DNA of 64,000 nt from positions 310,001 through 374,000 of the forward strand of contig OZ245822.1 in assembly GCA_965228545.1 (NCBI GenBank), read 5' to 3'. A program made the translations under genes and the position numbers. Below the pieces are notes generated by a model. The model was given only the letters and a program-made list of their open reading frames with translations, ran no database searches and was not told where the DNA came from. Below are positions 19,365-27,462 of this stretch, in pieces. This DNA comes from HXMU1420-13 sp965228545. GTDB taxonomy: Bacteria > Bacteroidota > Rhodothermia > Balneolales > Balneolaceae. How positions within the stretch are numbered: the first letter of the stretch is position 1; the number at the start of each line of letters is the position of its first letter.

Positions 19365-19398
19365 AGTTGGGATAATCTATGAATCATCCCAACTTTTT
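19365..19398 (+). terminator. Terminator between ATP-grasp and YHS genes
   Basis: A 9-bp perfect stem (19365-19373 with 19386-19394) is followed by TTTTT on the plus strand. A-rich sequence on the left side may let it also stop the convergent YHS gene. Confidence 0.75.
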
Positions 19399-19400
19399 GT

Positions 19401-19859
19401 TTAATCTTCAAAAGCTACTTTGCTTTCATAATTCGCTTCTGCTGATTCATGTAAATTATCTTCGTCTTTATTCCAGCGATTGAGCGTGTTTACGATAAAA
19501 TTATTGTAAAACACGAGCAGTTTACCATCTTTAATTTTATAGGTCTCCGGGTTGGCATCCGCCAGATATCCTTTGCCCATCGCATATGCACAATAGCCAC
19601 CGTAAGCCGGGGCATATTTTTCAGGATTAGCCGAAAAGGTATCTAAATTTGACTGATTGCTAAACTGATATGTAGCCCCTTTATGACTGGCAGTTAAGTT
19701 TTCTTTTCCTTTTGATGGGCGATCTTGGATGAAATAACTCACAGGATCATATCCTCCCAAGCCGATAAAATTGTCATCTACATTGGTATAATTCTGTTGA
19801 GCACTTGCAGAGAATGATAGTGCAAGTAAAAATAGTGTTAATAATAATGGTGATTTCAT
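19401..19859 (-). CDS. YHS-domain secreted protein
   Basis: A 152-residue exported protein with signal peptide (1-20, ending SASAQ) and a YHS domain: GLGGYDPVSYF, then GATYQFSNQSNLDTFSANPEKYAPAYGGYCAYAM. The domain is linked to metal handling (copper or heavy metal) in other proteins, but no metal-binding residues beyond the lone Cys are obvious. It stands alone and is convergent with the ATP-grasp gene. Confidence 0.85.
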   Translation of the reverse strand: MKSPLLLTLFLLALSFSASAQQNYTNVDDNFIGLGGYDPVSYFIQDRPSKGKENLTASHKGATYQFSNQSNLDTFSANPEKYAPAYGGYCAYAMGKGYLADANPETYKIKDGKLLVFYNNFIVNTLNRWNKDEDNLHESAEANYESKVAFED

Positions 19860-19951
19860 GTTGAGGTAATGATTAATAGTAGAGTGAAAATGTACCTTTG
19901 GAACACTGAATAAGTATCACAAATGGCTCACAATCCTATCAATAACTTATC

Positions 19952-19990
19952 ACCAACAAAAAAGGCTTCAAGTAAATACCTGAAGCCTTA
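19952..19990 (-). terminator. Terminator of the folE-cysS-yidD-hisI operon
   Basis: Arms 19962-19974 and 19977-19989 form a nearly perfect stem (AAGGCTTCA with TGAAGCCTT at its base). The A-rich stretch 19956-19963 becomes a U-run on the minus strand. It lies 25 bp after the hisI stop. Confidence 0.8.
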
Positions 19991-20014
19991 GAAGTACATA
20001 GAAAAAAGCGATGC

Positions 20015-20497
20015 TTATAACTTGGTGGGATTTGGGGCATCGCCATACACTACTTCAGGATCGAAAACTTTTTCGGTTTCTTCGAATTTTAATTCGCCAT
20101 CTTTTTCAAAAAACTCTTGTCCGGTAGGTACGCTTCGATAGAAACATGAGCGATAACCCACATGGCAGCTTGCACCATTACCTTGCACTTCAACGCGTAA
20201 CCAAACACAGTCTTGATCGTCGTCGATGCGCATTTCTTTTACGATTTGAGTGAGGCCGGAAGTGGCGCCTTTATGCCATAACACTTCACGACTTCGGCTA
20301 TAATACACCGCTTCGCCCAGTTCAATGGTTTTTTTGAATGCTTCTACATTCATGTAACCGTGCATCAGCAGTTCGCCGGAGGTAAAGTCGGTAGTTACTA
20401 CGGGAATTAAACCGTTTTCATCAAACTTTGGTGCCAGATCTTTTTCCTCTTCTACCTGGTACACAGTTTTGCGTTCTTTAAATGTTACTTCACTCAT
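20015..20497 (-). CDS. hisI: Phosphoribosyl-AMP cyclohydrolase
   Basis: Third step of histidine synthesis: opens the purine ring of phosphoribosyl-AMP. The core FDENGLIPVVTTDFTSGELLMHGYMN in general form, YYSRSREVLWHKGATSG, and the metal-binding DQDCVWLRVEVQGNGASCH with GYRSCFYR are present. At 160 aa it has HisI only, with no fused HisE domain. It is the last gene of a minus-strand operon with folE, cysS and yidD. A second histidine gene, hisN, lies at 57117-57893. Confidence 0.93.
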   Translation of the reverse strand: MSEVTFKERKTVYQVEEEKDLAPKFDENGLIPVVTTDFTSGELLMHGYMNVEAFKKTIELGEAVYYSRSREVLWHKGATSGLTQIVKEMRIDDDQDCVWLRVEVQGNGASCHVGYRSCFYRSVPTGQEFFEKDGELKFEETEKVFDPEVVYGDAPNPTKL

Positions 20498-20523
20498 GAA
20501 TAATATTTTTCAATTAACAAATA

Positions 20524-20542
20524 GCGATTAATAGTTAATCGC
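20524..20542. repeat. Perfect inverted repeat spanning the yidD stop
   Basis: GCGATTAA and TTAATCGC (20524-20531, 20535-20542) are perfect inverted copies around TAG. The yidD stop lies inside. It belongs to the short-word AT-rich repeats seen after several genes here. Confidence 0.6.
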
Positions 20543-20804
20543 GTGATTCTAAATGTATGTCCTTTTTCGGATTCTCGGGAACAGGATCAAAACCGTGACC
20601 ACCCCAAGGGTGACATCTTCCGATACGTTTTAATCCCAACCAAAATCCTTTCAATGCTCCCCATTCGTTCACTGCTTCAATCATGTATTGCGAACAGGTA
20701 GGGGAATACCTACACGACTTACCCAGCCAGGGAGAAATCGCAAGTTGATAAAATCGAACCAGCCCTACAATTAATGCGCGTGCTATTTTGTTGATGATTT
20801 GCAT
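20535..20804 (-). CDS. yidD: Membrane protein insertion efficiency factor YidD
   Basis: An 89-residue protein with the family core YQLAISPWLGKSCRYSPTCS, YMIEAVNEWGALKGFWLG and RCHPWGGHGFDPVP, including its conserved cysteines. YidD is an amphipathic membrane-associated protein that helps YidC-dependent insertion. It is usually found with rnpA, rpmH and yidC, but here it follows cysS with a TAATG overlap, so the usual operon has been broken. Confidence 0.93.
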   Translation of the reverse strand: MQIINKIARALIVGLVRFYQLAISPWLGKSCRYSPTCSQYMIEAVNEWGALKGFWLGLKRIGRCHPWGGHGFDPVPENPKKDIHLESRD

Positions 20805-22255
20805 TAATCCAATTCATAGGTGGTACCGTCTTTACCGTCTTTAAGCTGTACGCCAATGGCTTTTAAATCGTCGCGGATTTTATCCGAAAGTGCGAAATCT
20901 TTATTTGTGCGTGCTTCTTTTCTGATTTCAATCAAAAGCTCTACCAAACCTTCGGTTAAATTTGAACCACCGGCATCATTCGATGGCCAAATTCCAAGCA
21001 CATCACCTACAACCTTTCTAAATGCAGATTTTACTTCCTCCATATTTGAAGGAGTTGTACCACCGGTAATTCTTTTCCGAAGTTCTTTTCCATGCTCAAA
21101 AACCACCGCTATTCCCTGCGCCGAATTGAAATCGTCATTCATAACAGTTTTAAAATCGTTAAGGAAGTCTTCAACCGGGTATTTGTCACCATTTCCGACT
21201 GTACTTTTTTCGATGGCGTTAACTATCGAGTGCAAATTCTTTAATCCTGTTTCTGCTGCTTCTAAGGCATCTTCAGAGAAATCGGTGGTACTTCTGTAAT
21301 GACTTTGAAGCAAGAAAAACCGAATTACTTCCGGATTCCAAGCTCGGGTTAACAATCTATGATCGCCCGTAAAAAACTCATGCAAGTTGATGGCATTACC
21401 CAACGATTTACCCATTTTTTGGCCTTCCAGGGTAACCATGTTGTTATGCATCCAGTACTTCACAAACTGCGAATCGTGTGCACACTCGGATTGGGCAATT
21501 TCACATTCATGATGTGGAAACTGATTTTCCAATCCGCCGCCATGAATATCAAAGCTTTCGCCCAGATATTTGGTACTCATTGCCGAGCACTCGATATGCC
21601 AGCCCGGATAACCTACACTCCAAGGAGAATCCCATTTCATTAAATGATCAGGATCGGCTTTTTTCCAAAGTGCAAAATCAGCGGGATTTTTCTTATCGGA
21701 TGCGATATCAACTCGGGTTCCAGATTCTGCTTCATCAAGGCTACGTCCACTTAATTTCCCGTAATTCGGATCGGAAGCCACATCGAAATATACATTCCCG
21801 TTAGCGTCGTAAGCATGTCCTTTCTCTATCAATTTCTTGATCATGGCGATTTGCTCGGGAATATGTCCCGTAGCTCTAGGAGCGATATCTGGTCGTAGCA
21901 CATTCAATGCATCCATATCGCGGAAGTAGGTGAAGGTGTATTGCTCGGCAACCTGCATTGGATCGATTTGCTCGATGCGCGCTTTTTTAGCCAGTTTATC
22001 TTCACCTTCATCACCATCGCCCACTAAATGCCCTACATCGGTGATATTTTGCACATATTTAACCTTGTATTCTAGAAATCGGAGGTATCGGAGCACCACA
22101 TCAAAAGAAACATAACTTTTAGCGTGGCCTAGATGAGCATCTCCATACACAGTGGGACCACAAACGTACATCCCCACAAAAGGAGGCTTTAGCGGTTCGA
22201 ACCGTTCTTTTTTTCGGGTAAGTGTGTTATAGACGTGAAGTTCTTGTTCGGCCAA
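20804..22255 (-). CDS. cysS: Cysteinyl-tRNA synthetase
   Basis: Class I synthetase charging tRNA-Cys. The zinc-binding motif CGPTVYGDAHLGHA includes the HIGH equivalent HLGH, GWHIECSAM and HGGGLENQFPHHECE are present, and the KMSKS loop reads KMGKS in EGQKMGKSLGN. The C-terminal DALR-type region and RDDLKAIGVQLKDGKDGT tail are complete (483 aa). It starts 8 bp after the folE stop and overlaps yidD by one base. Confidence 0.96.
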   Translation of the reverse strand: MAEQELHVYNTLTRKKERFEPLKPPFVGMYVCGPTVYGDAHLGHAKSYVSFDVVLRYLRFLEYKVKYVQNITDVGHLVGDGDEGEDKLAKKARIEQIDPMQVAEQYTFTYFRDMDALNVLRPDIAPRATGHIPEQIAMIKKLIEKGHAYDANGNVYFDVASDPNYGKLSGRSLDEAESGTRVDIASDKKNPADFALWKKADPDHLMKWDSPWSVGYPGWHIECSAMSTKYLGESFDIHGGGLENQFPHHECEIAQSECAHDSQFVKYWMHNNMVTLEGQKMGKSLGNAINLHEFFTGDHRLLTRAWNPEVIRFFLLQSHYRSTTDFSEDALEAAETGLKNLHSIVNAIEKSTVGNGDKYPVEDFLNDFKTVMNDDFNSAQGIAVVFEHGKELRKRITGGTTPSNMEEVKSAFRKVVGDVLGIWPSNDAGGSNLTEGLVELLIEIRKEARTNKDFALSDKIRDDLKAIGVQLKDGKDGTTYELD

Positions 22256-22263
22256 AACAGTTT

Positions 22264-22950
22264 TTAGAGCTCGGTATTGGTTTTAATGAAGTCGATGAAT
22301 TTTTGCTGAACGTCTTTTTGCTTGAATGCTCCACGAAATTCTGAAGTGATTGTGCTACTACTTTGATCTTTAATGCCACGCGTAGAAACACATAGATGTT
22401 TGCTATCAATAAAAACAGCTACATCGTCGGTTTTCATAGCATCAGCAAGTGCGTCCGCAATTTGAAGCGTTAGTCGTTCCTGTACTTGAGGGCGACGAGA
22501 AAAATAATCTACCAATCTATTTATTTTTGATAAACCAATCACTTTCCCTTTAGAAATATAGGCCACGTGCGCCTTTCCTATAAAGGGTAGAAAATGATGT
22601 TCGCAAAACGAAGTAACCTGAATATTTTTTTCGATCACCATATCGCTGTAATCGTAACCGTTGCTAAAGGTGCGGGCTTCCGGACGATTTGCGGGATTCA
22701 GGCCATTAAATATTTCCTTAACGTACATTTTTGCAACACGCTGAGGAGTGCCTCTCAAACTGTCGTCGGTTAAATCCAGGCCAAGCGTTTCCATGATTTT
22801 TGCGAAATGCTCTCTGATAATGTCAATTTTTTCGTTATCGCTGAGGTCGAAGGCGTTGTCTCTTAGGGGTGTGAGTTCGGAAGTTCCTATGTGTGCATCG
22901 CCAAGTTCTTCGATGACCTCAAATTGTTCTGCGTCTGATTTGTTATTCAA
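22264..22950 (-). CDS. folE: GTP cyclohydrolase I
   Basis: Converts GTP to dihydroneopterin triphosphate, the first step of tetrahydrofolate synthesis. Seen: GTPQRVAKMY, zinc/active-site SFCEHHFLPFIGKAHVAYI, KINRLVDYFSRRPQVQERLT, and the final HLCVSTRGIKDQSSST. The 228-residue length is normal. First gene of the folE-cysS-yidD-hisI operon. Confidence 0.95.
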   Translation of the reverse strand: MNNKSDAEQFEVIEELGDAHIGTSELTPLRDNAFDLSDNEKIDIIREHFAKIMETLGLDLTDDSLRGTPQRVAKMYVKEIFNGLNPANRPEARTFSNGYDYSDMVIEKNIQVTSFCEHHFLPFIGKAHVAYISKGKVIGLSKINRLVDYFSRRPQVQERLTLQIADALADAMKTDDVAVFIDSKHLCVSTRGIKDQSSSTITSEFRGAFKQKDVQQKFIDFIKTNTEL

Positions 22951-23308
22951 TGTGCTTGAAGGATTTAAATGATTGCTTACCTCTTACGGAGCATTTAAAA
23001 CAGAACCCTAAAAATAAGAGTTCCTGAATTGAATTGCATGATTACTTACAGCGTTTAACTGGTGTTATTTTGGTGGAATTAGCTTCCTAGTTTCAGTTAG
23101 TACATTGCACAATAGCGACAAAAGAAAAAGGTCTAAAAAGCTAAATTCTGGTTGAAAAGCGCTTCCAAAGTCGGTACCATTTCATTTAGTGTTGAGTGAT
23201 TTTGAAAAGGCAAAAGTAAAAAGTGAAAAGCGAAAACTTTTGCCTTTTCACTTTTCACTTCTAACTTCTCGAACACATGAATCAAGAAATCAAGAACAAA
23301 AGTCAGTT
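22951..23308. other. Divergent intergenic region between folE and hbd
   Basis: No convincing gene. It holds the folE promoter region on the left, and on the right a 46-bp inverted repeat (23204-23249) just before the hbd start. An ORF frame does pass through this right-hand part, but its amino acids come from the repeat words and not from a conserved domain. Confidence 0.6.
23204..23249. repeat. Perfect 14-bp inverted repeat of short words
   Basis: Arms 23204-23217 (GAAAAGGCAAAAGT) and 23236-23249 (ACTTTTGCCTTTTC) are exact reverse complements around an 18-nt loop. The surrounding bases repeat the words AAAAGTGAAAAG and CTTTTCACTTTTCAC. It lies 60 bp upstream of hbd. Confidence 0.85.
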
Positions 23309-24160
23309 ATGGACATCAAGAAAGTAGCAGTAATCGGTGGCGGAACAATGGGAAACGGCATTGCGCATATATTTGCCATGAATCGAATTCCCGTAAATTT
23401 GATCGAAACCAAGCAGGAATTTGCCGATCGTGCGATGGCTACCATCGATAAAAACTTAGAACGTATGGTGCAGAAAGAAAAAATCGATGCACAACAAAAA
23501 GTAGCTACCATAGATAGTATTTCGGTGTTTCTGGATGTTGCGGAAGGAGTGAAGGATGTTGATTTGGTGGTTGAAGCCGTTCCGGAAATTCTGGATATCA
23601 AAAAAGCAGTGTGGAGCGTCGTTAATGAAGCCGCGCCCGAGCATACCATTTTTGCCAGTAATACATCTTCCATTTCCATCACAAAACTGGCGGCCTTAAC
23701 TGATCGACCGGAAAAGTTTATTGGAATGCATTTCTTCAATCCTGTACCGGTTATGAAACTGGTAGAAATCGTTCGAGGTTTGGAAACCTCCGACGAAACT
23801 TATGAAGTGGTAGAAGCTACCTCCAAAGTGTTAGCTAAAGTGCCGGTTCCGGTAAACGATATGCCCGGTTTTGTTAGCAATCGCGTGTTAATGCCCATGA
23901 TTAACGAAGCCATTTTTGCCGTGTATGAAGGCGTTGCCACCCCTGAGCATGTAGACGAAGTAATGAAACTCGGTATGGCTCATCCAATGGGACCGCTACG
24001 CTTAGCCGATTTTATCGGACTGGATGTGTGTTTAGATATATTAAATGTGTTGTACGACGGATTTAAAGACCCGAAATATCGTCCGTGTCCACTGCTTATT
24101 AAAATGGTAGACGCCGGAAAATTGGGTAACAAGACAGGAGCCGGGTTTTATTCGTATTAG
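23309..24160 (+). CDS. 3-hydroxybutyryl-CoA dehydrogenase
   Basis: A 283-residue NAD(P)-dependent 3-hydroxyacyl-CoA dehydrogenase. The dinucleotide-binding loop is GGGTMGNGIAHIFA (from residue 10), the catalytic histidine lies in GMHFFNPVPVMKLVEIVRG, and NDMPGFVSNR and GPLRLADFIGLDV mark the C-terminal dimer domain. I chose the ATG at 23309 (MDIKKVAVIGGG). A longer reading frame to 23189 only adds repeat-derived residues and no family homology. Function: beta-oxidation or butyrate/PHB-type acyl-CoA metabolism. A terminator-like repeat region follows. Confidence 0.92.
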   Translation: MDIKKVAVIGGGTMGNGIAHIFAMNRIPVNLIETKQEFADRAMATIDKNLERMVQKEKIDAQQKVATIDSISVFLDVAEGVKDVDLVVEAVPEILDIKKAVWSVVNEAAPEHTIFASNTSSISITKLAALTDRPEKFIGMHFFNPVPVMKLVEIVRGLETSDETYEVVEATSKVLAKVPVPVNDMPGFVSNRVLMPMINEAIFAVYEGVATPEHVDEVMKLGMAHPMGPLRLADFIGLDVCLDILNVLYDGFKDPKYRPCPLLIKMVDAGKLGNKTGAGFYSY

Positions 24161-24304
24161 ATCAGGGATCAGTTATCAGTGATCTTAGGTCAGTGAACAA
24201 GTGATAATGATCAGTTAATAGCATTCAAGCTTTTTTGCTAACTGTTTCCTACTCACTGTATTCTACAATCTGATCCCTGAACCCTGATTACTGATAACTG
24301 TTAT
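24161..24304. repeat. Intergenic short-word repeat with overlapping inverted arms
   Basis: Directly after the hbd stop. Arm TCAGGGATCA (24162-24171) pairs with TGATCCCTGA (24271-24280), and arm CAGTTATCAGT (24170-24180) pairs with ACTGATAACTG (24290-24300). The two pairings cross, so they are alternatives. A smaller hairpin with a T-run (about 24212-24243) lies between them and could terminate hbd. Confidence 0.7.
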
Positions 24305-24414
24305 ATTAAAAACTTCTAATCTAAACTTAACGCTTAGATTACTTTGTAATTTTTTTTGCTAAATGTGAATGGTTAGTATCTACCTGTCAATTCTACTAAC
24401 TACAAACCAACTAC

Positions 24415-26454
24415 ATGAAACGATTTTTACTATCAATAGGACTAAGCTTTTGCTTTTTGGGGACCAGCTTTGGGCAAAGTGCAGGAGATTTAGCATTTAT
24501 TGGATTTAACGCTGATGGCGATAAAGATTTTGCAATTGTCGCATTAGCTGATTTACCTAATACTACTATCTATTTCACCGACAATGAATGGAATGGTACT
24601 GCACTTACTAGTGGAGAGGGAGCGTTAGCATGGACTACTGGCGGGATTATTTCAGCTGGTACAGTTGTTGTTTTTTCCGATGTGAATGCAACAGTAACAG
24701 TTTCAACAGGAAGTGTCACAGAACCTGATGCTGGTTTTAACCCAACTGCTTCAAATGAAGCAATTTTTGCATTTCTTGGTACAGATGAAGCTTCACCCAC
24801 AACGTTTTTAGCTGCTATAAGCAATGAAACTTACGACGATGGTTCAACTGTAGGATCATTAAGTAATACAGGTTTAACAGAAGGTACCACCGCTGTAAAC
24901 TTAGATGGTGATGAGGATGTTGGGGAGTATGAAAGTTTTAAACAAGCAATAGATAAATCTGCTTTTCATACACTTGTAGGAAATGTTTCAAATTGGACGA
25001 CAGCTGATGGTAGCGGAGATCAATCCGGTAGTATATTACCTTTCTCTACTACTTCTTTCGAGTTTACAGGTTCTAAGCAAATCACAGGTTCGGCCGGCTG
25101 GAGGCTTCTTTCTCTACCTAAAACCGGCGGTACAGTTCAAGATGTATCTGATGACACCCCAGTTCAAGGTGTAACCGGTGGAGATGATGCGTCATCGACT
25201 ACGAATTTTATTATTTACGATAATGATGCAGAGTTTGAAAAACCAACTAACGTATCTACCGCGTGGGGAGATGGCTATGGATTTGGACTATATTTCTACA
25301 ATAACACAACTAATGGTAGTTCTACACTTCCGGTTACCCTAGATGCTTCGGGAACAGAACCATCAAGTGATGTTGCTGTAACCTTAAATCCTGCAGCAAG
25401 TGGCTATACCTTAGTTGGAAATCCTTTCGCTTCCAATTTTAACACAAATAATATAACATCTAGTGTAGCCTCTATTCAAAACACCATCCATTTCTGGAAT
25501 GGTAGTTCGTATGTTGGACAAGACCGAACAGCAAGTGGTGGTTATATAATTGCACCATGGCAAGGTTTTTGGGTGCAGAAAGATGCAACAGCCAATGCGG
25601 CTACTTTAACTTTCCCAACCTCCGGCAAAACTACATCAAGTACTTCAGGAACTTACTTTAAGTCAACCAATCAGCGTGGTGATATCAAGTTCACTCTTGC
25701 CTCTGAAATAGCTCTGGACGAAGACCTCAGGCTAGCATTTAGACCAGATGCTACTTTTGGATACGATCTTGACGATTCAGGAAAGCTGTTTCCTTTACTT
25801 CCCGCTTACGCAACCATGGCATTTGAGTCGAACGATATGTTGAAGTCGGTAGAATCCCTTCCTTATAACTTGGAAGAAGAAGTAACACTGTCTCTTCAAC
25901 CACAAATGGTGGGAGTTTCCGGTGAATTTACCTTTGCTTGGAATGGCTTAGAATCTATTCCGGGAGAGTGGGAGCTGATCTTACACGATTACGAAACCGG
26001 TGCGAACATCGACATGCGCAGTGAAAGTGAATACACCTTCTTCCAGGCGGCGCATGCAAAAGTAAGCAGTAACCCTTTGAGCTTGCTAAATGGACCTGCC
26101 GCCGTAGCCATGAAAGCGAAAGCAGAAGGTAATCGCTTCGGAATTACGATTCGTCCGACTTCTGTTTCCAACGAAACCGAAGAATCACCAGCGCTGTTTG
26201 CTTTGGAGCAGAACTACCCGAATCCGTTTAACCCAAGCACAACTATTTCTTACAGCGTGCAGGAAGCCGGAGCGGTGAATATTAGCGTGTACAACCTGAT
26301 GGGGCAAAAAGTGGCCACATTGGTAGACGAGACGAAAGCAGCGGGGCAATACAACGTACGCTGGAACGCCGCCGGAGCTGCTTCAGGGATGTATTACTAT
26401 CGCCTCGAAGCCGGTGGACAATCCATCACCCGAAAGATGACACTTATTAAATAA
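24415..26454 (+). CDS. Secreted protein with type IX C-terminal sorting domain
   Basis: A 679-residue exported protein. Signal peptide 1-20 (ending TSFGQ), then a beta-rich N-terminal domain beginning GDLAFIGFNADGDKDFAIVA with YFTDNEWNG, a middle beta-sandwich region of unknown family (AGWRLLSLPKTGG, YTLVGNPFASNF), and a C-terminal type A sorting domain from about 605: NYPNPFNPSTTISY, VYNLMGQKVATLV, GMYYYRLEAGG, then KMTLIK. It is a likely SprA substrate, released or anchored at the cell surface. Base composition rises in GC over the last third (from about 25800), as if the sorting part had a different history. No enzymatic motif is recognised. Confidence 0.8.
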   Translation: MKRFLLSIGLSFCFLGTSFGQSAGDLAFIGFNADGDKDFAIVALADLPNTTIYFTDNEWNGTALTSGEGALAWTTGGIISAGTVVVFSDVNATVTVSTGSVTEPDAGFNPTASNEAIFAFLGTDEASPTTFLAAISNETYDDGSTVGSLSNTGLTEGTTAVNLDGDEDVGEYESFKQAIDKSAFHTLVGNVSNWTTADGSGDQSGSILPFSTTSFEFTGSKQITGSAGWRLLSLPKTGGTVQDVSDDTPVQGVTGGDDASSTTNFIIYDNDAEFEKPTNVSTAWGDGYGFGLYFYNNTTNGSSTLPVTLDASGTEPSSDVAVTLNPAASGYTLVGNPFASNFNTNNITSSVASIQNTIHFWNGSSYVGQDRTASGGYIIAPWQGFWVQKDATANAATLTFPTSGKTTSSTSGTYFKSTNQRGDIKFTLASEIALDEDLRLAFRPDATFGYDLDDSGKLFPLLPAYATMAFESNDMLKSVESLPYNLEEEVTLSLQPQMVGVSGEFTFAWNGLESIPGEWELILHDYETGANIDMRSESEYTFFQAAHAKVSSNPLSLLNGPAAVAMKAKAEGNRFGITIRPTSVSNETEESPALFALEQNYPNPFNPSTTISYSVQEAGAVNISVYNLMGQKVATLVDETKAAGQYNVRWNAAGAASGMYYYRLEAGGQSITRKMTLIK

Positions 26455-26474
26455 TTCAAAATGAAAAATGAAAG

Positions 26475-26521
26475 ATTTAAAATGTGGGCTGAGCACTCAT
26501 TAAAGCAGCCCCATTTTAAAT
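26475..26521 (+). terminator. Long hairpin after the sorting-domain gene
   Basis: Arms 26475-26491 and 26506-26521 form a 16-bp stem with one bulged base and a 14-nt loop, followed by AT-rich sequence TTTTGAATTTTTAATC. It is a plausible terminator, and its flanks repeat the words AAAATGAAAAATGAAAG and TTTTTAATCTTTAATT. Confidence 0.6.
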
Positions 26522-26551
26522 TTTGAATTTTTAATCTTTAATTCCATTGAC

Positions 26552-26773
26552 ATGAAATTCACGACACAACTTATTTTTAGCCTTTTTCTGGTTCTGATCA
26601 TGGTTACCCTTGTTCAGGCGCAGCCTTCTATGAATTCAGTAACCCTGCCACCAGCGCCTCCTCAAGCCCCAATTGATGGCGGGCTTAGTTTGCTTGCCGC
26701 AGCCGGTGGTGCGTATGCGATCAAAAAACTGCGCGACAAGAAAAACCGCGAAGAAGACAATATAGACTTGTAG
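26552..26773 (+). CDS. Mini protein with PID-CTERM-like sorting tail
   Basis: A 73-residue protein consisting almost only of an N-terminal signal peptide (residues 1-24, ending LVQAQ), a short P-rich spacer (LPPAPPQAPIDGG), a hydrophobic segment (LSLLAAAGGAYAI) and a basic tail (KKLRDKKNREEDNIDL). The PIDGGLSLLAAAGGAY segment followed by a cluster of Lys/Arg matches the PID-CTERM type of protein-sorting signal in Bacteroidota, thought to be processed like PEP-CTERM proteins by an exosortase-type enzyme. No exosortase is in this window. Function is unknown. Confidence 0.6.
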   Translation: MKFTTQLIFSLFLVLIMVTLVQAQPSMNSVTLPPAPPQAPIDGGLSLLAAAGGAYAIKKLRDKKNREEDNIDL

Positions 26774-26888
26774 AACATCGAACATTGAACAGTCGAACTT
26801 TGATCCACTACGCCAAGCGCTTCGTGGATTAAAAACTTCGAACTTTGTCTGACGGCTTGAGTCCGTCTGACAGATGTGAGACAATTTT
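26774..26888. repeat. Intergenic short-word repeats after the mini protein
   Basis: Words such as TCGAAC and GAACATTGAAC recur in both orientations (26775-26845), and GTCTGACGG/CCGTCTGAC repeats lie at about 26846-26875. No coding potential seen. Confidence 0.55.
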
Positions 26889-26923
26889 AAAGCTCTTTGC
26901 CGAAAGGTGGGGAGCTTTTTTTG
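26889..26923 (+). terminator. Rho-independent terminator
   Basis: AAAGCTC (26889-26895) pairs with GAGCTTT (26912-26918), followed by a run of T to 26922. It lies after the mini-protein gene. Confidence 0.7.
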
Positions 26924-26925
26924 TA

Positions 26926-27020
26926 TCAGTGATCAGTTTTTAGTGTTTAGTGATTAGTGTTGAGTTTCAACTAACAAATAACGACGGAAGACGGACGATT
27001 AACCATTAACCAATTACCAA
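26926..27020. repeat. Low-complexity repeat island
   Basis: Short words of the TTAGTG/CAGTGATCAGT and AACAAATAACGA/TTAACCATTAACC types repeat over about 95 bp. Same style as the islands at 24161 and 20510. Confidence 0.5.
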
Positions 27021-27023
27021 AGA

Positions 27024-27191
27024 TTACCCAACCTGACCAAGGTATTCTGCGTTATCACTGTTTTCTGTTCTCTTTCTTTGATCTCTTAATTCAGAGAGTT
27101 CTTTAGCGGTATATAAATAAGCAACCATAAATACTACAGCCACGCATGAAATGAGTATTAGTAATAAAGTACTCGATTCTAAGTAAAACAT
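27024..27191 (-). CDS. Probable small single-pass membrane protein
   Basis: A 55-residue ORF on the minus strand (ATG 27189-27191, TAA 27024-27026). It has an N-terminal hydrophobic segment (residues 8-27, about LLLILISCVAVVFMVAYLY), then a charged, coil-prone tail (AKELSELRDQRKRTENS). The layout, one transmembrane helix plus polar cytoplasmic tail, is typical of genuine small membrane proteins. No family recognised. It is divergent from the decayed rhodopsin gene, with 271 bp between. Confidence 0.5.
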   Translation of the reverse strand: MFYLESSTLLLILISCVAVVFMVAYLYTAKELSELRDQRKRTENSDNAEYLGQVG

Positions 27192-27462
27192 ACATTCTTC
27201 ATTTAGTTAATAATATCAATTATATAAAGCGTAATGAAATGAAAAAGTTCCGTATTTAGATGGTATAGAAAGCAAAGTGGATATAACGTTCAAAAATAAT
27301 TGAAAGAATCATTTTAATTAATGTGATGTGTCCATAGTATTAGAAAAATTCAGAAACATATAAAGTACAGATTAATAGTGGTTTAGTTTAAAAATGAGAA
27401 CCACAAATATTAGAGTTGAGTATGATAGTGTGACATAAAAATTCAATAAAACGAGACCTCCT

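Noticed and set aside
23189..23308. 40-residue N-terminal extension of the 3-hydroxybutyryl-CoA dehydrogenase
   Set aside because: It is translated inverted-repeat sequence; the family start is MDIKKVAVIGGG at 23309.
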